Of a DNA stretch of 64,000 bases, positions 35,891-43,457 are shown in pieces. The notes under the pieces were generated by a model that saw only the letters and a program-made list of their open reading frames with translations, was not told the DNA's origin and ran no database searches. Position 1 is the first letter of the stretch; every line of letters begins with the position of its first letter. This DNA is from Verrucomicrobiales bacterium (GTDB lineage: Bacteria; Verrucomicrobiota; Verrucomicrobiia; Verrucomicrobiales; DEV007): contig JARGPI010000001.1 of assembly GCA_029213005.1 (NCBI GenBank), positions 307,356-371,355 of the forward strand. The letters are read 5' to 3'. A program made the translations under genes and the position numbers.

Positions 35891-38095
35891 TCAGAAGTTC
35901 ACTTGCACACCGAACTCCACAGCGACCGGTGCCTGAGGCGACACGGCTACCGTATCGCCAAAGTCAAATGCGCTCTCTTCGAGTGTACTTCCGGGATAGG
36001 AGATGACACCGGCATGCATCTGGAGATTGTGGAAATCCGGCCGCCCATACCTGAGCTTGCCGCTGAGGCGGGGATAGGCGCTGGTTCCCAGCCTACCGTC
36101 AGCCGTTAGATCGGTTGGACCAATGTATTGAAAATGAGCGCCAAATCCATATACAGCGCTACCCTTTCCAGCCGGCCACTGACTGTCGAATCCGCCGCCG
36201 AACGTGTACTCCGGCACACCGGGAACCGATCCACCAGCTCCGTCGAGCAGTTCGGCATCGATCCAGCTCGCCGTGACAAAAGGTTCGAGACGGCAGGAAT
36301 TTTCCTGGATTCGGTAGCGGGCCTCCAGATCCGCTCCAATCCGGCGTGACTTGCCTAGATTCACAAAGTCTGCATTTGCCGGTGCGGCCTGGATTTCACC
36401 GGACAATTCGGAATGGTACAGGCTGGCAAGGAGGTACCACTTTTCCGACTCATAGGTGGTGCCGATTTCGTATGACTGCTGATCGGCGGTTTCGAGGTTC
36501 GGCGAGAAGGGTATTTCCTCGACGATGGAGGGGGAGCGAAGACCTTCGGCATAATTTGCAAAGATGCTCAGTCCGTCCACCGGATTGACAGCCAGGCCTA
36601 GAGTTGGACTGAAATCGCCGGTATTTGGGTTCACACTTGTTCCGGCCATCTTGTCGTCGACATCGAAAAAGAAATGATCGTAGCGGGTTCCGCCGGTTAG
36701 CTTGAGCCAATCGACAGGCTTGTAGTCGAATAAAAGGTAGCCTCCGGTGTTGTGTTGACTGTAGTCGAAGGCGTGAGTCTGATTGATCGGTCTGCGGCGA
36801 ATCGTATTGGCGCGATCAAAGCTTCCGATATCGGAACGGTGATCAAGCCCTGCGAGCAGGCCGACGGAATCCGTGAACCCAAAATACTGCTCAAACCGTC
36901 CTCCAAAGGCGTTGAAGTTAATCTCCCGCACACCCTGGTTTCCCGTTCCCGGAACGGTGCCGAAGTTCGCATAACGGCTGAAGTCGTTGTGCATCCACCA
37001 AAGTGTGGTTTCGGTCCGGTTGGCGTCGATGCCCTCGTTAATCCAGTTGAAGCCCACACTGGCGAAATCTTTGTGCCCACCGTCGGAGGTGTCGATGGCG
37101 GCTCTTTCATCGAGTTGGCCAGATTCGACAAGGTCACGATCCAGATAGCCGGGCGCTCCGTAGGTGTTCTGATAGCCCTGAAATCTTAGCACACCGTGAC
37201 CGCCACCCAGTGGGAAGGAGGAAGTTGCCAGTGCATTCAGTTCGTCCAGACCTGAGTTATCCCGGTAGCCTTCCACAGTCGAACCCACGCCGGACACCGA
37301 TACATGACCCTTTTCAAGGTCTGCTCCGTAAGTCCCGTAGCCACGATAGCGGTCGTAGCTACCGGCGGATACTCCAAGAGCGGACGATGGACGGCTCAAG
37401 GTCCGAAAATTGATCGTGCCGCCGAGGGCATAGTTACCACTGCGCACACTCACTGGTCCACGGACGACCTCGACACTTTCGATCAGTTCCGGAATCAGTG
37501 GGTTCAAATCCACGTAGCCGGTCGGCGTGCCGGCCGGTTCATTCATGGGGATGCCGTCGACAAAAACAGCCACGTCCCGACCATGGGAACCACTCGGAAA
37601 GCCCCGGAGCGAAATGCCGTAGCCCACCCCACCCTGTCCGAAATTGTTGACGGTGACCCCGGAGACTGGACGCAGAACATCGCCGTAGGAAAAGACGGGC
37701 GTCGAATTGATCTCATCGGCTCCAAAGACAGTTACCGAGGCAGGGCCGGCCGCTTCACCGCCGATCAGATCAGTTTGTAATACGACGGTGCTGTCACTTT
37801 GAAGCTCGACGGCAGCAGGTTCTACCGGTGTGTTGACCGGAGTGACGGCTGGAGTGCTTACCGGAGCGGGACGGGGCTGCTCTCGACTGACCGGTTCGGT
37901 TTCTACAGGAACGATGGGTGCGCCCTGGACCACGGTAGTCTCGAGATCTCCCTCCGTGCTGACAGGGGTGGTCTCAGCTGATCCAGCCGTTTCAATTTGG
38001 CTTGTTTCGCCCTTTGCCGCGACGGGATCGCCGTCCTCCTGTGCCGTTGCGTGACAGGCAAGCAGGAACGCTGCACAACAAAGAATACGTTTCAT
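35891..38095 (-). CDS. TonB-dependent outer-membrane receptor
   Basis: A 734-residue gated beta-barrel. ATG 38095 gives signal peptide KRILCCAAFLLACHATAQED. After a Pro/Thr-rich linker of about 90 residues comes the plug domain (VTVFGADEINSTPVFSYGDV, GVTVNNFGQGGVGYGISLRG, VFVDGIPMNEPAG, SVEVVRGPVSVRSGNYALGG). A long barrel ends in EFGVQVNF with the terminal aromatic Phe recognised by BamA. The adjacent ZnuA-like gene points to zinc or another metal (or metallophore) as substrate. The long N-terminal linker is unusual. It is divergent from the DUF4198 gene, with an inverted repeat between them. Confidence 0.92.
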   Translation of the reverse strand: MKRILCCAAFLLACHATAQEDGDPVAAKGETSQIETAGSAETTPVSTEGDLETTVVQGAPIVPVETEPVSREQPRPAPVSTPAVTPVNTPVEPAAVELQSDSTVVLQTDLIGGEAAGPASVTVFGADEINSTPVFSYGDVLRPVSGVTVNNFGQGGVGYGISLRGFPSGSHGRDVAVFVDGIPMNEPAGTPTGYVDLNPLIPELIESVEVVRGPVSVRSGNYALGGTINFRTLSRPSSALGVSAGSYDRYRGYGTYGADLEKGHVSVSGVGSTVEGYRDNSGLDELNALATSSFPLGGGHGVLRFQGYQNTYGAPGYLDRDLVESGQLDERAAIDTSDGGHKDFASVGFNWINEGIDANRTETTLWWMHNDFSRYANFGTVPGTGNQGVREINFNAFGGRFEQYFGFTDSVGLLAGLDHRSDIGSFDRANTIRRRPINQTHAFDYSQHNTGGYLLFDYKPVDWLKLTGGTRYDHFFFDVDDKMAGTSVNPNTGDFSPTLGLAVNPVDGLSIFANYAEGLRSPSIVEEIPFSPNLETADQQSYEIGTTYESEKWYLLASLYHSELSGEIQAAPANADFVNLGKSRRIGADLEARYRIQENSCRLEPFVTASWIDAELLDGAGGSVPGVPEYTFGGGFDSQWPAGKGSAVYGFGAHFQYIGPTDLTADGRLGTSAYPRLSGKLRYGRPDFHNLQMHAGVISYPGSTLEESAFDFGDTVAVSPQAPVAVEFGVQVNF

Positions 38096-38123
38096 GCTAC
38101 ATAAAACGAGATCGCCCGCCGGA

Positions 38124-38179
38124 CCCCATAAAATTTCTGAATCTTTATTTAAGAAGGGATTTTTACTTTTTTTATGGGG
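38124..38179. promoter_or_regulatory. Inverted repeat CCCCATAAAA ... TTTTATGGGG between divergent metal genes
   Basis: Perfect 10 bp arms at 38124-38133 and 38170-38179 separated by 36 bp of AT-rich sequence, inside the 173 bp shared promoter region of the TonB receptor and the DUF4198 gene. It is a plausible operator pair for a metal regulator; no known Zur/Fur consensus is matched. Confidence 0.5.
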
Positions 38180-38268
38180 GAGACCGGCATTTCTCGTTCC
38201 ATTAGTCAAAAGAATCCGTCTCCGTTTCCCATTTGGGTTCCAGACAGTAACGACAAACATCCTATTTA

Positions 38269-39057
38269 ATGAAGACATTGATTTATATCACCACCATCGG
38301 ACTAGCCCTCTCCTGTGCAAAGGCTCACGATTTTGCCCTCACGCCCGGGATGGGAGAAGAAGGAAAGATTGCGGTATCCGGGCTCTACGGTCACCCCGGC
38401 ACCTGGGAACAACCCGACATCCGGAGACTCGTTGCTCTCGATGTCCATGCAGTCGGTGAGAGTCATCCCACCTCTATTCTTGATTCGGTCAAGCCGTCCA
38501 CCGCAGGAAACCTCAGGCTCGCCGCCAGCGGTGACAAGCCAGTCAAGGCTGCTGGTGTGATCATTACCGCCACTTATGACAACGGGTACTGGGTATCCAC
38601 CGGTGAGAGCCAGTACTTCAACACCACAAAAAAGATGGCTCCCGCTGGACTCGATATCGTCAAAAGCAGCCACAACACAAAGTTTGCGAAACTGATGCTT
38701 GAGAACGGGCCCGGATTCGATCGGTCTGTAGGTCAACGTCTTGAAATCGTCCCGCAGAATGATCCTGCCAAGTTGGCAAAGGGTGAGGAACTGGTTGTTC
38801 AGGTACTCTTCGATGGCAAGCCGCTGGCCGGAGTCGAAGTCAATTCAGCTGCGCTCGACGAATCAATGAGTCACGATGAGGAAAACCTCCCCAAAACCGA
38901 CGGCGCAGGAAAGGTGCGCATCGATGTGGCCAAAACCGGAATGAATCTGATCCGTGCCAGTCACAGCGTCGAAAGTGTCGATCCAGAGTTGGCTGATCAT
39001 GATAATTTCTCAGCCACCCTCGTTTTGCGCTTTGGTCCAGCACCATCCAGGCCGTAA
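38269..39057 (+). CDS. DUF4198 periplasmic metal-uptake-associated protein
   Basis: A 262-residue exported protein (signal YITTIGLALSCAKAHDFALT) with the DUF4198 pattern: a His directly after the signal (KAHDFALTP), ITATYDNGYWVSTG, RLEIVPQNDPAKLAKGEELV and VQVLFDGKPLAGVEVNSA. DUF4198 proteins accompany nickel, cobalt or zinc transport systems and TonB receptors. It is divergent from the TonB receptor, and the right-hand hairpin repeat lies 175 bp downstream of its stop. The metal is unknown. Confidence 0.85.
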   Translation: MKTLIYITTIGLALSCAKAHDFALTPGMGEEGKIAVSGLYGHPGTWEQPDIRRLVALDVHAVGESHPTSILDSVKPSTAGNLRLAASGDKPVKAAGVIITATYDNGYWVSTGESQYFNTTKKMAPAGLDIVKSSHNTKFAKLMLENGPGFDRSVGQRLEIVPQNDPAKLAKGEELVVQVLFDGKPLAGVEVNSAALDESMSHDEENLPKTDGAGKVRIDVAKTGMNLIRASHSVESVDPELADHDNFSATLVLRFGPAPSRP

Positions 39058-39392
39058 TGTTATTATCCGCAACAGGCGGACCAAAAGTCGCGCTTTTAGT
39101 TCGTCACAGTTGGCAACTATGACGAAGCAATCCCCGTACTTCAAGGGACTTCCATTGGGTATTTTGTCGTTAGCCGTTGTTTTTGTCTTCAAGCTAACGC
39201 ACTAAAAGTAAGCCAATCGAATCGATAGATGTGTTGCTGGCACTCTTGCCTGCAGGCAACCGGAGCCGGGGCATGAGTTCTCCAGATGCCCTGCAGAGAA
39301 GAGTCTCAGCAACACTTTGCCGCCGGCAACGCGGTAAAGAATTCCATCCTGCTCGACGATTACGATGGGACGATTTATCAGCACAATTTGCA
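39058..39392. other. Intergenic region right of the metal block
   Basis: A 335 bp gap containing the right copy of the hairpin repeat (39232-39330). The remaining sequence (39058-39231) shows no convincing gene. Confidence 0.6.
39232..39330. repeat. Long hairpin repeat, right copy
   Basis: TGTTGCTG, ACTCTT and CTGCAGG in the left arm pair perfectly with CCTGCAG, AAGAGT and CAGCAACA (ending 39314), with symmetric two-base internal loops. The loop encloses a smaller hairpin (GGGCAT / ATGCCC). Directly oriented with the 34811 copy, so the pair flanks the ZnuA-TonB-DUF4198 genes. Confidence 0.88.
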
Positions 39393-39947
39393 TTATTGTT
39401 CCAAATGCCAAGGAAAAAACGCCGGAAGTGGATTGATGGCATTGGGGAGAAATAGAATTCCCAATACCAATAAATACAGTGCGACTGCGTAAAACTTAAT
39501 ACTCTCAGCCAACATTCCACGTGCGATATACACTAAAGAAGTGCCAAAAATCATAGAAAGCAAAACGCATTGAAAACTTTGATCATAGTCAGTTACTACG
39601 CCATAAATAGCACCAACAATCATAATAAGCATACCTGATCCCAAGTAGGAAAATGCTAGCTTTTCGTATTTCGTAAGTTTCGCGATAAGTTGAATAACAA
39701 TTACCACTATATGCAAGCCTACCACGAACAATGCCAAATCATTTAGGCCGGATAACACCAGAACCAACAACCCTAATATTGAGGCGACAAAGATAAAACG
39801 CACCAGCTTACTAGCGTTTTCCCATGCCAGAACAGCCTTAACTGCATCGCAAACCCAGGACAAGAGTTGTACAAAGGCAAGGAGGTAAGTTAGTTTCGCG
39901 CAATCCATTAGCCAAGAAATTATTTTGTCATTCTTGAAAATCACCAA
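39393..39947 (-). CDS. AT-rich multi-pass membrane protein, unknown
   Basis: Up to 184 residues, hydrophobic, with about five helices (FIFVASILGLLVLVLSGL, ALFVVGLHIVVIVIQLIAKL, YLGSGMLIMIVGAIYGVV and others). No family recognised. Base composition is clearly more AT-rich than its neighbours. The upstream start would be TTG (39947) or GTG (39944); the first in-frame ATG is at 39908, and none has a clear ribosome site. It sits between the right hairpin repeat and tRNA-Thr and is a candidate for acquired DNA. Confidence 0.5.
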   Translation of the reverse strand: MVIFKNDKIISWLMDCAKLTYLLAFVQLLSWVCDAVKAVLAWENASKLVRFIFVASILGLLVLVLSGLNDLALFVVGLHIVVIVIQLIAKLTKYEKLAFSYLGSGMLIMIVGAIYGVVTDYDQSFQCVLLSMIFGTSLVYIARGMLAESIKFYAVALYLLVLGILFLPNAINPLPAFFPWHLEQ

Positions 39948-40203
39948 TTATAAATTACAGGGGATTTTGGAGTATTTCGGAGAATAGCGGCAACTATTTG
40001 AGCTCTCCCTTTTTACGCTAAACTAAACCAAGGGTGAGCACCTCTTTGAATAATTGATTTCGTCTTCGCTCTACGGGAAATGTCTTGGAGCCCTCTTAAA
40101 AATCTCACAGGCCTAATGCATGCAATAGTCTTTTACAACACTCTATTCCAGCCCCTGAATTGGAACCAAATCCCGGCATCTGTTCGTAAACCGTTTTCAA
40201 AAA

Positions 40204-40274
40204 GCCGATGGTCGGAATTGAACCGACGACCTATTCATTACGAGTGAATTGCTCTACCCCTGAGCTACACCGGC
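40204..40274 (-). tRNA. tRNA-Thr (anticodon CGT)
   Basis: A cloverleaf on the minus strand: acceptor GCCGGTG pairs with CATCGGC; D-arm AGCTCAGGGGTAGAGC; anticodon stem ATTCA/TGAAT around loop CTCGTAA gives anticodon CGT for threonine ACG codons; T-arm GTCGG TTCAATT CCGAC. CCA is not encoded. It is downstream of the ABC-F gene on the same strand. Confidence 0.95.
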
Positions 40275-40282
40275 ACTTTTTA

Positions 40283-40313
40283 TGACCACGGGAAATTACG
40301 CTTCCCGTGGTCA
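40283..40313. terminator. 12 bp perfect hairpin between the ABC-F gene and tRNA-Thr
   Basis: TGACCACGGGAA (40283-40294) pairs with TTCCCGTGGTCA (40302-40313) around a 7-base loop. It lies just after the ABC-F stop and before the tRNA 5' end. The minus-strand transcript has no T-tract after it, so it may be a Rho-assisted end or a processing hairpin. Confidence 0.55.
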
Positions 40314-40328
40314 GGTGTCAATTTCGAC

Positions 40329-41945
40329 CTAATCGAGAGTTGCTGTCAAAGCCGCTCTTTCGTCGCCGCCGCCGGCTTTCTCGATGAAGTATTCCCAGTC
40401 TCCGGAGAAACGCTTCAGCTTGCCGAAGGCTACGTAGACGACGTCGGTTGCGAGCTGTTTGATGAAGTGAATGTCGTGGGAGATGAAAACCAAGGTTCCC
40501 TGGTATCGCTGCAGCGCGAGAATCAGTGACTCGACAGTTAAAATGTCGAGGTGGGTGGTGGGCTCGTCCATGAGGAGAATGTTCGGCGGATCGACGAGGA
40601 ATTTCACGAGACTGAGGCGGCTCTTCTCCCCCCCGCTGAGCACTTTGGTCATCTTGTAGACTTCTTCCTTCCGGAACATAAAGGATCCGAGGATCCCGCG
40701 AGCCTCATCTTCGCGAAGAGTCGGCGCGGCGTTCATGACTTCGGAAACGACGGTTGCGTTGGGATCCAGGGTGGCCTGACGGTGCTGACTGAAGTAGCCG
40801 ATTTTAGCGTTATGACCTTCTTTCCGGGTTCCTTTTTGAATTTGCAATTCGTTGGCTAGAATCTTCAAAAGAGTCGATTTACCGGCTCCGTTTGGCCCGA
40901 CGAGAACGGTCCGCTCGCCACGCTCGATCGTGAAATCGAGATTTTCGTAAATGTTCGGTCCGGTTTCGTAGGCAAAATCAATCTGCTCCAGAGTGACCGC
41001 TTTCTGTCCTCCACGCGGTGGATCGGGTATCTGAAAACGGAAAGGTTTCTTGGGTGCCTGCGGCTTCTCCACTTTGTCCATCCGCTCAATTTCTTTGAGT
41101 TTGGACTGGGCCTGAGATGCCTTGGAGGAAACGGAACGGAATTTGTTGGCAAAATCCTGCAGTTCTTTGATCTGTTTCTGCTGATTCTTGTACGACGCGT
41201 TGGCAACTTCGTAATTTTTCTGACGCTGCTCTTCGTATTCCGAATAGTTTCCGGTATAGGACTTCAGCTTTTTCTCACTGATTTCGTAAACGGTTTCGAC
41301 CAACTCATCCATAAATCCGCGGTCGTGCGAAATGAGGAGAACCGCTCCGGAATAGTTTTTCAGGTAATCGCGAAACCAGAGCAAAGAAACCAGGTCGAGG
41401 TGGTTGGTAGGCTCATCCAGCATCAGGAGATCGGGCTCCATGACGAGGAGACGGGCGAGGTGGGCCCGCATCACCCAGCCACCGCTCATCTCTTTGGCAG
41501 GGCGATCAAAGTCTTTTTCCGCGTAGCCAAGGCCGCGGAGCATCTTTTTCGCTTTTGCTTCGACGGTTGGGTCGTTTAGCGCATCAAACTTGGACTGGGT
41601 CTGACTGTATTTCGGATCGTCGATGGTTCCGGCGTCTTCGTGACTCTTCAGGATTTTTTCCAATTCCTCAAGCTGACCGGCCCGCCCTGTGGCGATTTCG
41701 AGGACGGATTCGTCACCGACTGCCTCACTTTCCTGAGGGAGGAAACCGACGAAGGTCCATTCGTCCCGTTCGACTTCCCCTCTATCGGCCTCTTCTTCTT
41801 CAAGAATAATTCTGAAAATCGTCGATTTTCCGGCTCCGTTAGGTCCCACGAGGGCGACACGTTCTCCATAATTGATCTGGAGATCTGCGTCCTCAAAAAG
41901 AGTTTGTCCGCCGTAAGATTTTTTCAGTTTTCGAATCGTCAACAT
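40329..41945 (-). CDS. ABC-F family ATPase (ribosome-associated type)
   Basis: A 538-residue soluble protein with two ABC domains and no membrane segment. Walker A GPNGAGKST occurs in both halves (near residues 35 and 352). Signatures are MSGGWVMRAHLARLL and LSGGEKSRLSLVKFL, and the Walker B motifs are LLMLDEPTNHLDL and LLMDEPTTHLDI. The interdomain linker is helical and charged (EYEEQRQKNYEVANASYKNQ), as in ABC-F proteins that enter the ribosomal E site. It resembles the YbiT/EttA/Uup group, so it probably supports translation rather than antibiotic export. The divergent pdxA starts 91 bp away. Confidence 0.92.
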   Translation of the reverse strand: MLTIRKLKKSYGGQTLFEDADLQINYGERVALVGPNGAGKSTIFRIILEEEEADRGEVERDEWTFVGFLPQESEAVGDESVLEIATGRAGQLEELEKILKSHEDAGTIDDPKYSQTQSKFDALNDPTVEAKAKKMLRGLGYAEKDFDRPAKEMSGGWVMRAHLARLLVMEPDLLMLDEPTNHLDLVSLLWFRDYLKNYSGAVLLISHDRGFMDELVETVYEISEKKLKSYTGNYSEYEEQRQKNYEVANASYKNQQKQIKELQDFANKFRSVSSKASQAQSKLKEIERMDKVEKPQAPKKPFRFQIPDPPRGGQKAVTLEQIDFAYETGPNIYENLDFTIERGERTVLVGPNGAGKSTLLKILANELQIQKGTRKEGHNAKIGYFSQHRQATLDPNATVVSEVMNAAPTLREDEARGILGSFMFRKEEVYKMTKVLSGGEKSRLSLVKFLVDPPNILLMDEPTTHLDILTVESLILALQRYQGTLVFISHDIHFIKQLATDVVYVAFGKLKRFSGDWEYFIEKAGGGDERAALTATLD

Positions 41946-42036
41946 GGTCGTTCCTTTAATACCTGAAGACCTGAGTTTCGCAACCGCAGTATGGGGTGGA
42001 AAATCTTCCTTTTTGGCTATTTAATGGGCCTGAGAA

Positions 42037-42999
42037 ATGCTCAAACCTAAACCACGTATCGCTATCACCATGGGAGACCCCGCCGGGGTCGGCCCCGAAG
42101 TGTGTCTCCATCTCATGGCGAGGAAGGATGTTCGTGAGTTTTGCGAGCCGATTATTTACGGCGATCTGGCAGTTCTCGATGCGGTGGCAGAGAAAACGGG
42201 ACTGCCGAATGTGGACTTGAAAGGGGTCCGTAATTTTGAAGCCATTCGATTAAATGAATTTGAGCCCGGAACCGTAAACTCTTTCACCGGAAATGCCGGT
42301 TACACCTACGTCCGGGAAGCGATCGAGGCGGCTCTGGAAGGTGAAATCGAGGGCGTGGCCACGGCTCCCCTCAACAAAGAGGCTCTCCACGCGGCCGGAA
42401 TCCGTTTCCCGGGACACACCGAGATTTTTGCGGCGAAAACCGGAACCGACCGGTTCTGCATGCTTCAGTACTCGTCAATCATCAGTTGCAGCTTTGTGAC
42501 GACTCACTGCGGTTACATCGAGGTACCGACGTTGATGACGATCGAAAGAATTGAGGAAGTGATCGACCTAACCCGCGAGGCGTTTCTCCGGATTCGAAAA
42601 AAGGAACCGAAAATGGTGGTTCTCGGTTTGAATCCTCATTCTGGCGAACACGGACTCTTCGGTTGCAAAGAGGAAGAGGAGAAAATTATCCCCGCCATGG
42701 AAATCTGCCGCGAGAAGGGCTGCGATCTGGAAGGCCCCCTTCCTCCTGACACGGCATTTCTCAAGTGGAGACTGGAGACGACGGACTGTTTTATCTGCAT
42801 GTATCACGATCAGGGACATATCCCGGTGAAGGCGCTCGCCTTCGATATGGCGGTAAATACGACCCTGGGACTCCCCTTTCCCCGCACCTCAGTGGACCAC
42901 GGGACTGCTCTCGATATTGCCTGGCAGGGCAAAGCGAACCCGTCGAGCCTATTTGAAGCGGTGAAATTAAATGCCAAACTCGCGAATAGAGAGTTATAA
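42037..42999 (+). CDS. pdxA: 4-hydroxythreonine-4-phosphate dehydrogenase
   Basis: A 320-residue enzyme of the DXP-dependent pyridoxal phosphate pathway; it oxidises 4-phosphohydroxy-L-threonine with NAD before PdxJ. Signatures are ITMGDPAGVGPEVCLHLM at the N-terminus, TAPLNKEALHAAG, the metal/substrate region GHTEIFAAKTG, and YHDQGHIPVKALAFDMAVN near the C-terminus. Length is normal. It is monocistronic, followed 50 bp on by the interrupted BamE-like gene. Confidence 0.95.
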   Translation: MLKPKPRIAITMGDPAGVGPEVCLHLMARKDVREFCEPIIYGDLAVLDAVAEKTGLPNVDLKGVRNFEAIRLNEFEPGTVNSFTGNAGYTYVREAIEAALEGEIEGVATAPLNKEALHAAGIRFPGHTEIFAAKTGTDRFCMLQYSSIISCSFVTTHCGYIEVPTLMTIERIEEVIDLTREAFLRIRKKEPKMVVLGLNPHSGEHGLFGCKEEEEKIIPAMEICREKGCDLEGPLPPDTAFLKWRLETTDCFICMYHDQGHIPVKALAFDMAVNTTLGLPFPRTSVDHGTALDIAWQGKANPSSLFEAVKLNAKLANREL

Positions 43000-43049
43000 T
43001 TTCCATAATTAAATCTTGAGATCACAACGTTACCTTGGTATCGTTGGCG

Positions 43050-43445
43050 ATGGTTTATCATCAGAGATCCCTTTTTCGCTCCGAGGCCGGGTTCAGTCAG
43101 GGCACCCTAATCTGGATGGCCGTAATCGCCTGCTGCGGAATGGTCATCAAAAGTGAATTTTTCCCCGGGATTTCGAAAGGAGCGAGTATGGAGGACATAC
43201 TCTACAAATTTGGCGAACCCGTTTCCAAAACCGTTGTCCCGAGACCGGGCTGAGGCCCTCTTTCACGGGGAGCAGGTGCTCTCCACCAATGGACTTACGC
43301 CGAAAACAAGGGCGATAAAATCGCAGTGAAAATGGTATTGATCGACAACCAGAAGGTGGTCGCCGTTCAGAAACGGGATCTACCGCCGGGAGCGCAGATC
43401 CATATCAACGGACAGGTCATCTCTCTGGGAGGTTGTCTGCCCTGA
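43050..43445 (+). pseudogene. BamE-like small envelope protein interrupted by in-frame TGA
   Basis: ATG 43050 opens a frame with one transmembrane helix (LIWMAVIACCGMVIKSEFF) and a SmpA/BamE-like segment (GISKGASMEDILYKFGEPVS). It meets TGA at 43251-43253. The same frame then remains open for 63 codons (WTYAENKGDKIAVKMVLIDN, QVISLGGCLP) to TGA 43443-43445, with no proper start of its own. The full product would be about 131 residues. A 7 bp hairpin with loop AGGU follows the internal TGA by 16-34 bases. Nonsense mutation or sequence error is the likeliest explanation. Confidence 0.55.
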
Positions 43446-43457
43446 CCTGAATTGGCG

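Noticed and set aside
40148..40180. Sequence vaguely like the T-arm of tRNA-Thr, possible attachment-site duplicate
   Set aside because: The match is short and imperfect, and no integrase is nearby.
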